64,000 bases of DNA, from contig NZ_CP076620.1 of NCBI RefSeq assembly GCF_020911725.1, positions 3,337,001 through 3,401,000 on the forward strand, given 5' to 3'. Of this stretch, positions 34,275 to 44,252 are shown piece after piece. Origin of the DNA: Clostridium cadaveris. Its GTDB lineage: Bacteria; Bacillota; Clostridia; Clostridiales; Clostridiaceae. The number at the start of each line of letters is the position of its first letter. Position 1 is the first letter of the stretch. The notes under the pieces were generated by a model. It saw only the letters and a program-made list of their open reading frames with translations, had not been told where the DNA came from and made no database searches. Both the position numbers and the translations under genes were made by a program.

Positions 34275-36239
34275 TTACTGAACTATTCTATAATACACCT
34301 TTGACGTAGCATAGTAAACTACTATATAAAATATCGCAAATACTAATATAGTACTAGTTGTGCATATCACAAATAAATTTATATTAGTTAAATTAAATAT
34401 CTTTAAAAGGCTAGTAATTATCTTAAAAGCAAATGCTAGATGAATTACTGCCATAACAAGAGGCAAGAAAAACACCATTAATATTTGGCTATTTATAGAC
34501 TTTTTAACTTCTCTCTTGTCCATTCCTACCTTCTGCATTATCTCAAAACGTTCTTTGTCATCATATCCTTCTGAAATCTGTTTGTAATATATAATCAAAA
34601 CTGTAGCCATTATAAATAATAATCCTAAGAAAAGCCCTATGAAAAATAATCCTCCATAAATTGAGAAAAATGATTCTCTAGCAGTAGCTATTCCTTCCAC
34701 ACTTGACTTTATTGAATTATTGTTTAAAGAACTTTGTATAGCATTTGTAAGCTCTAATTGCTCTTCCATACTTCCTTCAACATCCAAACCATAATAATAA
34801 TTTATCCCTTTCTCTTCATCTCCTGCTGCCACTTTAATTTCATTTATCGAATCTATATCTGAAACTATAATGTAATATCCATTAACAATATTTTCCATTT
34901 CCCTTTTTATTTTTAAGTCTTCTATATATCCTTTAATATTGAACTGCTTATTAAAAATTTCCACACTATTTCCTTGAAGCGTATTATTATCTGCACATAT
35001 TAAGACTTCACCTTGTTCCAGCTGAACAGATTTACCTTCTAGCTGATTATAATCATCTGCTGTGATAAAGAGCAATATGTTCATATTAGTGATAGATGAT
35101 TCTTCTCTATTTGCTACAATAAATTTATTATCTTCCTGCATTGCTATTTCACTTATATATCCATGTTTTAACGCACCTGTTTTAGTTAATCCGCTTTTTT
35201 GCATTTCAGTTTCTATTATGCTATTTACTTTTTCTATATTTTCTGGCTGAACTTCGCTAATACTAATCATAATATCATCTGGATATCTAGTTTTAAGTAT
35301 ATCATCCATTCCTATATATAATGATACTGTAGTAGATAAAACCACCAATATTGCTGTAGACAAGATGCATATATTAGCAAGCCCAACTGCATTTTGCTTC
35401 ATTCTGTATATCATGTTTGAAACATTTATAAAATTCCTTGATTTATAATAGAAGTTCTTGTTCTTTTTTAGAGCTTTTAGAATAGCGATACTTCCTGCTG
35501 TAAATAAAGCATAGGTTCCCACAATAACAAGTAAAACTGCTATAAAAAATAAATTTAATGCACTTAATGGATTTTCAGTAGTTACAGCTATATAATATCC
35601 AGCTCCAAGGCTTACAACTCCTATTAATGTCAAAATCCATTTTGTTTTAGGTTCTCTTTCTCCTGCGTTCCCTCCTTTTAAAAGTTCTACTGGATTAGAA
35701 AGATGTATCTGCCTCAAATTATTTAAAAGCATTACCGCATAAATACTTATAAATAGAAGCATTGTACTTAAAATTGACTCTTTTGATATATAAAATTTTA
35801 AAGTCACATCAAAATTCAATATCTTCAAAAGCAGTAAAAACATAAACTTGCTTAATAATGCTCCTATAGCAATACCACTTACTAATGTGAGTACTGCTAT
35901 TATTAAAGTTTCATAAAGCATAAGCTTTGATATATGCTTTTTTTCCATTCCAAGGATATTATAAAGCCCAAGCTCCTTTTTTCTTCTTTTTATTAAAAAG
36001 CTATTTGTATATAAAAGAAAGATTACAGAAAATATGCCTATGACCCATTTCCCTAGGTTTAGAAGCATCTTCAGCTGCTTTCCTCCATTCATAATATCGA
36101 GGCCTGTGTTGATACTGATAGAATGTATTATATAAAACATTGCTATAGATCCAATACATGTTAATATATATGGAATATAGACTTTACCGTTCTTCTTTAT
36201 AGTTGTTGCAGCAAGCTTGGGATAGAAAAATTTATTCAT
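34275..36239 (-). CDS. BceB-type ABC permease (FtsX-like), antimicrobial peptide response
   Basis: A 654-residue permease with ten predicted helices, FtsX-type bundles near both ends and a large extracellular domain between helices 7 and 8 (about 310-525). This is the hallmark of BceB-type transporters, which detect and remove cell-wall-directed peptides such as bacitracin. ATG at 36239 overlaps the ATPase stop by 8 nt; a GTG 12 nt upstream is less likely. It belongs to the BceRS-BceAB set; the peptide recognised cannot be predicted. Confidence 0.92.
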   Translation of the reverse strand: MNKFFYPKLAATTIKKNGKVYIPYILTCIGSIAMFYIIHSISINTGLDIMNGGKQLKMLLNLGKWVIGIFSVIFLLYTNSFLIKRRKKELGLYNILGMEKKHISKLMLYETLIIAVLTLVSGIAIGALLSKFMFLLLLKILNFDVTLKFYISKESILSTMLLFISIYAVMLLNNLRQIHLSNPVELLKGGNAGEREPKTKWILTLIGVVSLGAGYYIAVTTENPLSALNLFFIAVLLVIVGTYALFTAGSIAILKALKKNKNFYYKSRNFINVSNMIYRMKQNAVGLANICILSTAILVVLSTTVSLYIGMDDILKTRYPDDIMISISEVQPENIEKVNSIIETEMQKSGLTKTGALKHGYISEIAMQEDNKFIVANREESSITNMNILLFITADDYNQLEGKSVQLEQGEVLICADNNTLQGNSVEIFNKQFNIKGYIEDLKIKREMENIVNGYYIIVSDIDSINEIKVAAGDEEKGINYYYGLDVEGSMEEQLELTNAIQSSLNNNSIKSSVEGIATARESFFSIYGGLFFIGLFLGLLFIMATVLIIYYKQISEGYDDKERFEIMQKVGMDKREVKKSINSQILMVFFLPLVMAVIHLAFAFKIITSLLKIFNLTNINLFVICTTSTILVFAIFYIVVYYATSKVYYRIVQ

Positions 36240-36999
36240 TTCTGACACCACCTGTTGCTAAACTAGTTAGAGTGTCTGATATTTTTTGGTACATCTCCTC
36301 ATATGTATTTGAGGCTCTGTATATCTGATGAAACACCTCTCCATCTTTTATAAATAAAACTCTCTTTGCATGACTTGCTGCTTTTGTACTATGAGTTACC
36401 ATAAGTATAGTCTGACCTTCTTCATTTATTTCAGCAAATAGCTTAAGAAGCTCATCTGTAGTGCGAGAATCTAAAGCTCCTGTTGGTTCATCAGCAAGAA
36501 TAAGTTTAGGATTTGTTATTAAAGCTCTAGCCACAGCTGCCCTCTGCTTTTGTCCTCCTGATACTTCATATGGATATTTTTTTAATATCTTATCTATCTT
36601 TAATTTCTTTGCTATAGGTTGTAGTTTTTGCTCCATATCTTTGAAAGATTTACCCGAAAGTACAAGTGGCAAAAATATATTATCCTGAATTGAAAATGTA
36701 TCTAACAAATTAAAATCTTGAAATACAAATCCTAGATTATCTCTTCTAAATGCAGAAATCTCCTTTTCCTTTATGGAAACTATGTTTTTACCTTCTAAGC
36801 ACACCTCTCCGCTAGTTGGTTTATCCAAAGATGCAAGTATATTAAGGAGTGTGGTTTTTCCTGATCCTGACTCTCCCATTATTGCTACGTATTCTCCTTC
36901 TTCAACTGAGAATGATACGTTTGATAGTGCCTGAACATGATTACCTCCAAAGCGTGTTGTATATATCTTCTTTAAATTTTTAACTTCTAATATTGACAT
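36232..36999 (-). CDS. BceA-type ABC ATPase
   Basis: A 255-residue MacB/BceA-like ATPase. Walker A GESGSGKTTLLN (about 38-49), Q-loop FQDFNLL, signature VSGGQKQR, Walker B LILADEPTGALD and VTHSTKAASHA. It energises the neighbouring BceB permease. GGAGG precedes the ATG at 36999. The upstream region contains a BceR-like operator and a -10 box. Confidence 0.95.
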   Translation of the reverse strand: MSILEVKNLKKIYTTRFGGNHVQALSNVSFSVEEGEYVAIMGESGSGKTTLLNILASLDKPTSGEVCLEGKNIVSIKEKEISAFRRDNLGFVFQDFNLLDTFSIQDNIFLPLVLSGKSFKDMEQKLQPIAKKLKIDKILKKYPYEVSGGQKQRAAVARALITNPKLILADEPTGALDSRTTDELLKLFAEINEEGQTILMVTHSTKAASHAKRVLFIKDGEVFHQIYRASNTYEEMYQKISDTLTSLATGGVRNE

Positions 37000-37032
37000 G
37001 TGTTATAATCCTCCTTCTCATTCATCATGTTC

Positions 37033-37038
37033 ATTATA
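37033..37038 (-). promoter_or_regulatory. -10 element of the putative bceAB promoter
   Basis: TATAAT on the minus strand, about 35 nt before the bceA-type start. No consensus -35 is found 17 bp upstream, as expected for a promoter that needs an activator. Confidence 0.55.
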
Positions 37039-37046
37039 ACAATAAA

Positions 37047-37083
37047 GGGAAGTGTACTGCCTTAGATAGCCCTTACACTTCCC
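37047..37083 (-). other. Hairpin between the sensor-kinase and ABC genes
   Basis: A perfect 10-bp inverted repeat GGGAAGTGTA/TACACTTCCC (37047-37056 with 37074-37083), 17-nt loop. It could terminate the bceRS transcript (weak T tail TTTATTG) or be part of the regulator-binding region, since the arms contain AGTGTA and TACACT. Confidence 0.55.
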
Positions 37084-37092
37084 CTCTTTACC

Positions 37093-37106
37093 TTACACTT
37101 ATGTAA
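37093..37106 (-). promoter_or_regulatory. BceR-type operator upstream of the ABC genes
   Basis: A palindromic TTACA-CTTA-TGTAA, the TNACA-N4-TGTAA form described for BceR-like regulators. It lies about 55 bp upstream of the -10 and 94 bp upstream of the bceA-type start. The linked regulator is the gene at 38154-38834. Confidence 0.65.
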
Positions 37107-37138
37107 TGTTCAATTTTTAATTTCTACTAAACTCGTTT

Positions 37139-38152
37139 CTATTCTATCTTTAAATCTATTGTATCAAGATCTAATTTTACTTTAGTTCCCTTGTCTATCT
37201 CTGATTCAATGGATATTCCGTGAGATAACTTATTCATTATTTGTTTGCATAGATATAATCCTATACCTGTTGATTTTATATAAAGTCTTCCATTATATCC
37301 AGTAAATCCTTTTTCAAAAACTCTATTTATATCTTCTTCCTTAATACCTATGCCAGTGTCTTCAATAACCAGGGTCTTTTCAGCAGTTTTATCCATATAG
37401 ATTTTTATATTTCCTTTTTTTGTATACTTAAGAGCATTTGATAGCACCTGCTCTACTACAAAAATCAGCCACTTTTCATCAGTAAGTACATCACAATCTA
37501 ATTCTGAAAAATCAAGAGCTATCTTTTTCATTACAAAAATCTTTGCGTATTTCCTAATAGCCTTTCTTACTATTTCATCAAGACTATAATATTTTAATAA
37601 TAAATCCTGAGACATACTATCTATTCTAAGGTACTGAAGTACCATTTCAACGTACTGTTCAATCTTAAATAATTCTATAGATAGAGTAGAACTTTGGCTA
37701 CTATCTTCCGATTGAAGAAGAAGTCTCATGGCAGATATAGGTGTTTTTATTTGATGAGCCCACATAGTATAATAATCTACAAGTTCACTTCTCTTTATAT
37801 TTTCTTCTGAAATAATTCTCATCTTTTCATTATAGAGAAGCTCTACAAGCCTCTGATAATCCTCCTCGATTATATCCTTTGCATATGGCATATTTTCTGC
37901 ATCATGTACTATAGTTTTAAAAAACCAAGTTAATTTTCTATGTTTCTTATAAAAATTAATATAGTCTAAAACAACAAAAATAGCACATACAAAAATACTG
38001 AGCAACGAAGCATATCCTACAATTTCCACCGGAATTCTATAGAGATAAAAAACTGATGCAAATATCAATGAAATTAGTGTAAAAGCTATTATAATTTTCA
38101 CTCTGCTCTTTATATAAAAAATTATAAGTTTAAATCCATTTATCTCACCCAT
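37139..38152 (-). CDS. BceS-type intramembrane-sensing histidine kinase
   Basis: A 337-residue kinase. Two N-terminal membrane helices (about 15-60) have almost no extracellular loop, which is typical of kinases that sense through their ABC partner. The phospho-acceptor His is in MWAHQIKTPISAM (about residue 133). ATPase boxes are VLSNALKYTKKG (N), VIEDTGIGI (G1) and KSTGIGLYL (G2). The ATG is 1 nt after the regulator's stop. Confidence 0.94.
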   Translation of the reverse strand: MGEINGFKLIIFYIKSRVKIIIAFTLISLIFASVFYLYRIPVEIVGYASLLSIFVCAIFVVLDYINFYKKHRKLTWFFKTIVHDAENMPYAKDIIEEDYQRLVELLYNEKMRIISEENIKRSELVDYYTMWAHQIKTPISAMRLLLQSEDSSQSSTLSIELFKIEQYVEMVLQYLRIDSMSQDLLLKYYSLDEIVRKAIRKYAKIFVMKKIALDFSELDCDVLTDEKWLIFVVEQVLSNALKYTKKGNIKIYMDKTAEKTLVIEDTGIGIKEEDINRVFEKGFTGYNGRLYIKSTGIGLYLCKQIMNKLSHGISIESEIDKGTKVKLDLDTIDLKIE

Positions 38153-38153
38153 C

Positions 38154-38834
38154 TTACTTCACCATATATCCTACTCCCTTTTTAGTGATTATAAAATCAG
38201 TAATTTCTATCTGCTCTAATTTCTTACGTAAACGTGTCATATTCACCGTAAGAGTATTATCATCTATATAGCTGTCTGTTTCCCATAATTTTGTCATTAT
38301 TGTATCACGAGAAACTGCCCTCCCAGCATTATTCATTAAAATCTGCATTATCTTGTTGTCATTTTTAGTAAGATCAATCTTTTCACCATTATAGTGAAGT
38401 GTAGCATCACTTATATTCAGAATCACACCATCATGTTCCATAATATTAGTTTTACCAGCAAAATCATAAGTTCTTCTAAGAATAGCCTGCACCTTCGCTA
38501 CAAGAACATTGAAATCAAAAGGTTTAGCTATAAAATCATCTCCGCCCATATTTACCGCCATAACTATATTCATACTGTCATTTGCTGAAGATATAAATAT
38601 TATGGGTACTTTTGAAAGTTTACGTATTTCAGAGCACCAATGATATCCATTATAAAAAGGCAGAGATATGTCCATGAGCACAAGCTGAGGATCATAGGTT
38701 ACAAACGTGGGTATGATATCCTTAAAATCTGTTATGCACTCCACATTGTACCCCCATATCTCCAGATGATTTTTTATAGCACTTGCTATAATATTGTCAT
38801 CTTCTACCACAAGGATTTTATGCACTTTAATCAT
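38154..38834 (-). CDS. BceR-type response regulator (OmpR family)
   Basis: A 226-residue regulator with a receiver domain (phospho-Asp in LVLMDISLPF, Lys in FIAKPFDF) and a C-terminal OmpR winged helix (about 130-225, NDNKIMQILMNNAG and VNMTRLRKKLE). It is the first gene of the four-gene module and probably activates the ABC genes through the TTACA-N4-TGTAA site. AAGGAG lies about 7 nt before the ATG. Confidence 0.95.
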   Translation of the reverse strand: MIKVHKILVVEDDNIIASAIKNHLEIWGYNVECITDFKDIIPTFVTYDPQLVLMDISLPFYNGYHWCSEIRKLSKVPIIFISSANDSMNIVMAVNMGGDDFIAKPFDFNVLVAKVQAILRRTYDFAGKTNIMEHDGVILNISDATLHYNGEKIDLTKNDNKIMQILMNNAGRAVSRDTIMTKLWETDSYIDDNTLTVNMTRLRKKLEQIEITDFIITKKGVGYMVK

Positions 38835-38959
38835 CTCCTTACTATCGTCTCTTTAATTATATACTCTTTTATACTTTTATTTCCTCTTTCTTTACATTTA
38901 AAATCTTCATTTCTCTTATAATGAAGAAGAAAGTTACTATGGATTTAAACTTTTTTAAA

Positions 38960-38999
38960 CAAAAAAGGATTGCAAAATGTATAAAACATTCTACAATCC
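38960..38999 (-). terminator. Terminator of the CcpA-like gene
   Basis: On the minus strand an interrupted stem GGATTG...CAATCC with inner AATGT/ACATT pairing (38967-38999), followed by TTTTTTG. Confidence 0.8.
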
Positions 39000-39014
39000 A
39001 CTCTTTTTAAATTA

Positions 39015-40013
39015 TTATTTACAAGAATCTCTTTCAACTAAATCATGAGGAAGTACAAATTGAGTTTGTTCTAACTCTTGATGGTTGACAAGCTTTATAA
39101 GCATTCTCATAGCTACTGATCCCATGTCATACATAGGTTGAGATATTGTCGTAAGTCTTGGATAGAATAGTGAAGCTGCGTATATATCATTGAATCCAAC
39201 TACATCTACATCTCCAGGAACATTTATTCCACTATCTCTTAATGCATTAATAGCACCCATCGCTACTTCATCTGAAGCACATACAAGTGAATCAAATTTT
39301 GATCCATTTTCTAACATAGCTTTAATGCCTTCATATCCTGATCTTGGTCTTAAGTCATCAAAATAAATTATGTCTTCGTTTAATTTTAGTCCGCTTTCTT
39401 TAATAGCCTTTTCATAACCAGTAAATCTGTCCGACCAAGCATTTGCTCCGTCCTTATGAACGCCTATAAATGCTATATCTTTATTTTGCTTTCCTATTAA
39501 GTATTTTGTACTTTCATAAGTAGCAAGCTCATTGTCTATGGTTACACTAGGGATTATACCCTTTTCATCCTTAGACTCAACAAGCACAGTTGTAACTTGA
39601 AGTTCATTTATAAGTTCAAGTATCTCTTCTTGAAGAGAACTACTCATATATATAACTCCATCAACCATTTTTTCTTTCATAACTCTAAGATATTCTTTTT
39701 CCTTTTCGATATCCAAATCTGAGTTACATAGCATAATATTGTATCCATATATGTTTGCAACGTCTTCTGCTCCTCTAACTACTTCTGGATAAAATTGGCT
39801 TGATATATCTGGTACTAGTATTCCTATAGTTCTTGTTCTTTGAGTCTTTAAACTTCTAGCTACTATATTAGGTCTGTATCCTAATTTTTTTATAGCCTCT
39901 TTTACTTTTTTCTTGGTGTCTTCATTTACTACGTCAACGTCATTTAAAACTCTAGATACTGTTGCTATTGAAACTCCTGCTTCCTTAGCTACGTCCTTTA
40001 TTGAAGCTGCCAT
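39015..40013 (-). CDS. ccpA: LacI-family regulator, probable catabolite control protein A
   Basis: A 332-residue repressor, the normal CcpA length. The LacI HTH is SIKDVAKEAGVSIATVSRVLND (about 4-25), with the hinge helix NIVARSLK. The core domain matches CcpA strongly (ILVPDISSQFYPEVVRGAEDVANIYGYNIMLCNSD). CcpA with phospho-HPr represses carbon-source genes at cre sites. The ATG at 40013 is preceded by AGAGGTGAGG; a GTG lies 9 nt upstream. Other LacI members cannot be fully excluded. Confidence 0.87.
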   Translation of the reverse strand: MAASIKDVAKEAGVSIATVSRVLNDVDVVNEDTKKKVKEAIKKLGYRPNIVARSLKTQRTRTIGILVPDISSQFYPEVVRGAEDVANIYGYNIMLCNSDLDIEKEKEYLRVMKEKMVDGVIYMSSSLQEEILELINELQVTTVLVESKDEKGIIPSVTIDNELATYESTKYLIGKQNKDIAFIGVHKDGANAWSDRFTGYEKAIKESGLKLNEDIIYFDDLRPRSGYEGIKAMLENGSKFDSLVCASDEVAMGAINALRDSGINVPGDVDVVGFNDIYAASLFYPRLTTISQPMYDMGSVAMRMLIKLVNHQELEQTQFVLPHDLVERDSCK

Positions 40014-40096
40014 AATCCTCACCTCTATTTCTTAATTATTATTATTCTCATTAGCTAAATATTTTATCATAAAACCTTATTATTCACAATAGACAA

Positions 40097-40127
40097 GGGA
40101 TGAAGCTATAAAATTCCGCTTCATCCC
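40097..40127 (-). terminator. Terminator of ileS
   Basis: A perfect 10-bp stem GGGATGAAGC/GCTTCATCCC (40097-40106 with 40118-40127), 11-nt loop, modest T content after it on the minus strand, 24 nt past the ileS stop. Confidence 0.75.
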
Positions 40128-40151
40128 ACAAGTCATAAAATTAAATGTGTG

Positions 40152-43100
40152 CTATTTTACTACTTCAACAGCCATGTCTAGGCTTTCTCCATTGATATTA
40201 AAGTTAGTGTACTCTACCTCTCCATTGTATACAATTTCTACAGTTAGAGTTTCTTTCTTTATTACATCAGCATACTTCTTAACTACTTCTATAAGCTTAT
40301 CATTATTTGCTATATATAAGTTTATCTTATCTGCAACTTCAAATCCGCTTTCTTTTCTCATGTTTTGGATTTTGCTTACCATTTCTCTTACATGCCCTTC
40401 TTCTCTAAGCTCTTCAGTAATTGTAGTATCTAAAACTACTCCTACTTCTCCAGCTCCAGCAAATGCATAGCCTTCTAGCCCCTGCATTGTTACAAGAAGA
40501 TTTTCAGAATTTAATTCTATTTCAGTTCCGTCAACATCTATAGTAACAGTTCTACCATTTTGAACAGTTTGAGCTAATTCCATCTGGTTTCTCTTTCCTA
40601 TTTCTTGTCTTATCTTAGGTATCATCTTACCATAGGCCTTTCCTAATACAGGAAGGTTTGGTTTTATTTCAAAGTTAACATACTTAGAAAGATCTGCTCC
40701 AAACTGTACTGATTTTATATTAAGTTCATCTTTTATTATAGCTCCATAATACTCTGGAAGTGAACTTATACTTACAAGCATTTCTGATAACGGCTGTCTA
40801 TTCTTGATATTAGCACTATTTCTAGCACTTCTTCCAAGCTTAACTATCTTGTATGCCATATCCATATCAGCTTCTAATGCACTGTCAACTTCTTCAGCCT
40901 TATATTCTGGCCAGCTGCAAAGGTGTACGCTTTCAGGAGCCTTCTTATCTAATGAAACAACTAGATTTTGATATATTTCCTCTGTTACAAATGGTATGAA
41001 TGGTGCAGCTACTTTAGTTAAAGTCACAAGAACTCTGTATAGAGTAACGTATGCTCCTATCTTATCATCTGTTAGAGTTTCACTCCAATATCTAGATCTG
41101 TTTCTTCTTACATACCAGTTAGATAATTCATCTACAAAGTCTTGGATGCTTAAAGCAGCTTGAGTTATTCTGTAGTTTGATAAATCTTCATCTACAGTCT
41201 TAACTAAAGTGTTTAATCTTGACATTTCCCATTTATCCATTACATTATCAGATACAAAATCCTCGTATTTTGTTGGATCAAATTTGTCAAGGTCTGCATA
41301 TAAAATATAAAATGAATAAACATTCCATAATGTGCTTAGGAAGCTTCTTTGTGCTTCTGCAACATCGTCTTTAGAGAATCTTGTTGGAAGCCATGGTGCA
41401 CTAGCAGTGTAGAAATGCCATCTTGTAGCATCTGCTCCTTGACTTTCTATTACTTCTATAGGATCAACAACATTTCCTTTATGCTTTGACATCTTTATTC
41501 CGTGCTTATCTAATACGTGTCCTAGAACTACACAGTTCTCAAATGGATTTGTATCAAATATAGCTGTAGATATAGCTAGAAGAGTATAGAACCATCCTCT
41601 TGTCTGGTCAACAGCTTCTGATATAAATTGTGCTGGGAAGTTAGCTTCAAAGACTTCTTTATTTTCAAATGGATAGTGATATTGAGCAAAAGGCATTGAT
41701 CCTGAGTCAAACCAGCAGTCTATAACTTCTCCAGTTCTCTTCATTTCCTTTCCGCACTTTTCACAATGTAAATGAACATTGTCTATATATGGTTTATGAA
41801 GTTCTATATCGTTAGGTACATTTATACCTTTCTTCTTAAGCTCTTCTATGCTTCCTATACATTCTTTATGTCCACATTCACATTCCCATATTGGAAGTGG
41901 AGTTCCCCAGTATCTATCTCTTGAGATTCCCCAGTCTATAACATTTTCAAGGAACTTTCCAAATCTACCAGTCTTAACGTTGTCTGGCAACCAATTTATC
42001 TTGTTATTATTTCCCAAAAGTTTATCTCTAAGCTGAGTCATTCTTACAAACCAGCTCTCCTTTGGATAGTAAAGAAGTGGTGTGTCACATCTCCAACAAT
42101 GAGGATATGAGTGAAGGTGCTTTTCTGTCTTGAATAATTTGTTGTTTTCTTCAAGCCATTTACAGATACTTTCGTCACACTTCTTAACGAATTTTCCTGC
42201 CCATGGAGTAACTTCTTCTACGAATTTACCTTCTCTGTCAACTAAGTTAATGAAAGCTATTCCATTAGCCTTAGCTACAAGACTGTCATCTTCACCATAA
42301 GCTGGAGCTATATGAACGATACCAGTACCATCTGATAAAGTTACATAGTCACCATGTATTACTTCAAATGCTTTTCCTTCAACTTTTCCAAATGGCATTA
42401 ACTGCTCATACTTTGTTCCAAGTAATTCAGAACCTTTAAATTCCTTAACTATCTCATAGTCTTCTCCAAGAACCTTAGTAGCAAGATCTTTAGCTATAAC
42501 ATAAACTTCTTCTCCGACCTTAGCTTCTATATAAGTGTATGCTTTGTTTATACAAAGAGCTAAGTTTGATGGTAATGTCCAAGGAGTTGTTGTCCAAGCT
42601 AGTATATACTTGTTTTCCTCTCCAACAACCTTAAACTTTGCAATGCAAGTAATATCTTTAACGTCCTTGTATCCTTGTGCAACTTCGTGAGAAGATAAAG
42701 CTGTTCCACATCTTGGACAGTATGGCATTACTTTGTGTCCTTCATATAAAAGACCCTTATCCCACATCTGTTTTAAAGCCCACCATACTGACTCTATATA
42801 CTCATTATGGTAAGTAACATATGGATTATCCATGTCTATCCAGTATCCTATCTGCTCAGACATATTCTTCCACATAGAAGAATATGTAAATACACTGTCC
42901 TTACATTCTCCTATGAACTTCTCAACTCCATATCCCTCTATCTGGTCTTTACCTGATATTCCAAGTTTCTTTTCTATTTCAAGCTCAACTGGTAATCCGT
43001 GAGTATCCCACCCAGCTTTTCTTAAAACTTTGAAACCTTTCATTACCTTGTATCTTGGTATAAGGTCCTTCATAACTCTAGTAAGTACGTGTCCTATGTG

Positions 43101-43262
43101 AGGCTTTCCATTTGCAGTTGGAGGTCCATCATAAAATGTGAAATATTCTCCGCCTTCATTTAAATCAAAATTCTTTTGAATTACGTCTTCTTCCTTCCAA
43201 AGGTTCAATATATCTTTTTCTATATCTACGAATGATTTGGAAGAATCTATTTTTTTGTACAT
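40152..43262 (-). CDS. ileS: Isoleucyl-tRNA synthetase, long (type 2) form
   Basis: A 1036-residue class I synthetase. The HIGH motif is in [12 protein letters not shown] (about 50-61); the KMSKS loop reads KMSKHKGN. The editing domain (about 200-400) has the [11 protein letters not shown] signature. The long C-terminal region lacks the cysteine zinc finger that ends type 1 bacterial IleS. Length and KMSKH place it in the IleS2-like, eukaryote-related class; some members of that class tolerate mupirocin. It is controlled by the Ile T-box upstream. Confidence 0.96.
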   Translation of the reverse strand: MYKKIDSSKSFVDIEKDILNLWKEEDVIQKNFDLNEGGEYFTFYDGPPTANGKPHIGHVLTRVMKDLIPRYKVMKGFKVLRKAGWDTHGLPVELEIEKKLGISGKDQIEGYGVEKFIGECKDSVFTYSSMWKNMSEQIGYWIDMDNPYVTYHNEYIESVWWALKQMWDKGLLYEGHKVMPYCPRCGTALSSHEVAQGYKDVKDITCIAKFKVVGEENKYILAWTTTPWTLPSNLALCINKAYTYIEAKVGEEVYVIAKDLATKVLGEDYEIVKEFKGSELLGTKYEQLMPFGKVEGKAFEVIHGDYVTLSDGTGIVHIAPAYGEDDSLVAKANGIAFINLVDREGKFVEEVTPWAGKFVKKCDESICKWLEENNKLFKTEKHLHSYPHCWRCDTPLLYYPKESWFVRMTQLRDKLLGNNNKINWLPDNVKTGRFGKFLENVIDWGISRDRYWGTPLPIWECECGHKECIGSIEELKKKGINVPNDIELHKPYIDNVHLHCEKCGKEMKRTGEVIDCWFDSGSMPFAQYHYPFENKEVFEANFPAQFISEAVDQTRGWFYTLLAISTAIFDTNPFENCVVLGHVLDKHGIKMSKHKGNVVDPIEVIESQGADATRWHFYTASAPWLPTRFSKDDVAEAQRSFLSTLWNVYSFYILYADLDKFDPTKYEDFVSDNVMDKWEMSRLNTLVKTVDEDLSNYRITQAALSIQDFVDELSNWYVRRNRSRYWSETLTDDKIGAYVTLYRVLVTLTKVAAPFIPFVTEEIYQNLVVSLDKKAPESVHLCSWPEYKAEEVDSALEADMDMAYKIVKLGRSARNSANIKNRQPLSEMLVSISSLPEYYGAIIKDELNIKSVQFGADLSKYVNFEIKPNLPVLGKAYGKMIPKIRQEIGKRNQMELAQTVQNGRTVTIDVDGTEIELNSENLLVTMQGLEGYAFAGAGEVGVVLDTTITEELREEGHVREMVSKIQNMRKESGFEVADKINLYIANNDKLIEVVKKYADVIKKETLTVEIVYNGEVEYTNFNINGESLDMAVEVVK

Positions 43263-43312
43263 AACTTAATTCTCCTTTCTGTTTAGTAAATTCTATATTT
43301 AGATAAATAAAA

Positions 43313-43562
43313 AAACTCCATCCCAAAGGACGAAGTTAAAACTCGCTATACCACCATTGGCTGACTTTAAGTATACTAAAGTCTAATTTCAAGCACCATC
43401 ATGCTCTATTCTTTAACGCAGAACTACGGAACAGCTTACTATAAGTTCAGCTTTCAACTCCTAGGTGATATTCCCTAATCTATATTCCTATGACTTTCCA
43501 CCAATCGCCACTCTCTGAGAGGTCAAGACTTAAGTACTTTTCCTAATCACAGTTTTTCATTA
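43313..43562 (-). ncRNA. T-box leader of ileS (specifier AUC, isoleucine)
   Basis: On the minus strand: AGAGAGTGGCGATTGGTGGAAA (Stem I region), specifier loop GAAT-ATC-ACC with AUC at 43469-43467, then TGGTGGTATAGCG (T-box, about 43355-43345). The terminator stem ACTTCGTCC/GGATGGAGT (43336-43328 with 43323-43315) ends in seven T. Uncharged tRNA-Ile should allow readthrough into ileS. Confidence 0.92.
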
Positions 43563-43568
43563 AGTTGT

Positions 43569-43597
43569 ATTATATTATATATAGTGAATATTGTCAA
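43569..43597 (-). promoter_or_regulatory. Consensus sigma-A promoter of ileS
   Basis: TTGACA (43597-43592), exact 17-bp spacer, TATAAT (43574-43569): a full consensus promoter at the head of the T-box. Confidence 0.93.
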
Positions 43598-43683
43598 TTC
43601 CATTAAGTTTTTTTAAAATCATGATATTAATTTCATGGCCTGAATATAATGTAATAGTGAAATAATATAATGTCAGGAGACTC

Positions 43684-44202
43684 ATGGAAATACTTGCAAC
43701 ATTTATAAATATACTTGCTATTGTTTTTATATTAGTAATGTCATTAAATTCTTATAGAAGCAAAAATTTCAAGCTACGGAAAAATGAAATTCTTTTTAAA
43801 AAATCACTAGGTACTTCAGTATTATTTTCCTTCATTTATATAATTCTATTTATATGTATGGTATTTTCAATAGTTACCAACTATAGCTTAGGCATTCTCT
43901 TTATATCATGTTTAACAATACTTAATGTATCTATACATGTAAAGTTACTTTCTCCTTATTTTTGTATATACAAAAAAGGATTAGCCATATTAAATAGTTT
44001 CAATGAAGTGAATTCTTATTTTTCTTGGTCCTCTATTTATCAATGGTATTTTGACAAAAACAAACCCTTAAAAGTGTATATAATAATCACTAATGTCTTA
44101 AGTGAAAAAAAGCTTATAACTTTTACTCTACATAAAGATGAGTTTGATATATTTAGAATCCTAATGATGAGATATGTACCAGAAAAACTAATCATTCAAT
44201 AA
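43684..44202 (+). CDS. Small membrane protein of unknown function
   Basis: A 172-residue protein with three hydrophobic segments (about 5-20, 45-65, 70-90), then a soluble domain (about 95-172: GLAILNSFNEVNSYFSWSSIYQWYF, LITFTLHKDEFDIFRILMM) that looks like the PH-like tail found in other small Firmicute membrane proteins. A weak GGAG lies 5 nt before the ATG. It is divergent from ileS and alone. Function unknown. Confidence 0.75.
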   Translation: MEILATFINILAIVFILVMSLNSYRSKNFKLRKNEILFKKSLGTSVLFSFIYIILFICMVFSIVTNYSLGILFISCLTILNVSIHVKLLSPYFCIYKKGLAILNSFNEVNSYFSWSSIYQWYFDKNKPLKVYIIITNVLSEKKLITFTLHKDEFDIFRILMMRYVPEKLIIQ

Positions 44203-44252
44203 AAATAAGGTGCTGCAAATGTACTAAATATTTGCAGCACCTTATTTTTATA
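44201..44252 (+). terminator. Strong bidirectional terminator
   Basis: A perfect 20-bp stem (44201-44220 with 44230-44249) reading AAAAATAAGGTGCTGCAAAT, with a 9-nt loop and A/T tails on both sides. It serves the convergent membrane-protein and lysozyme genes. Confidence 0.92.
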
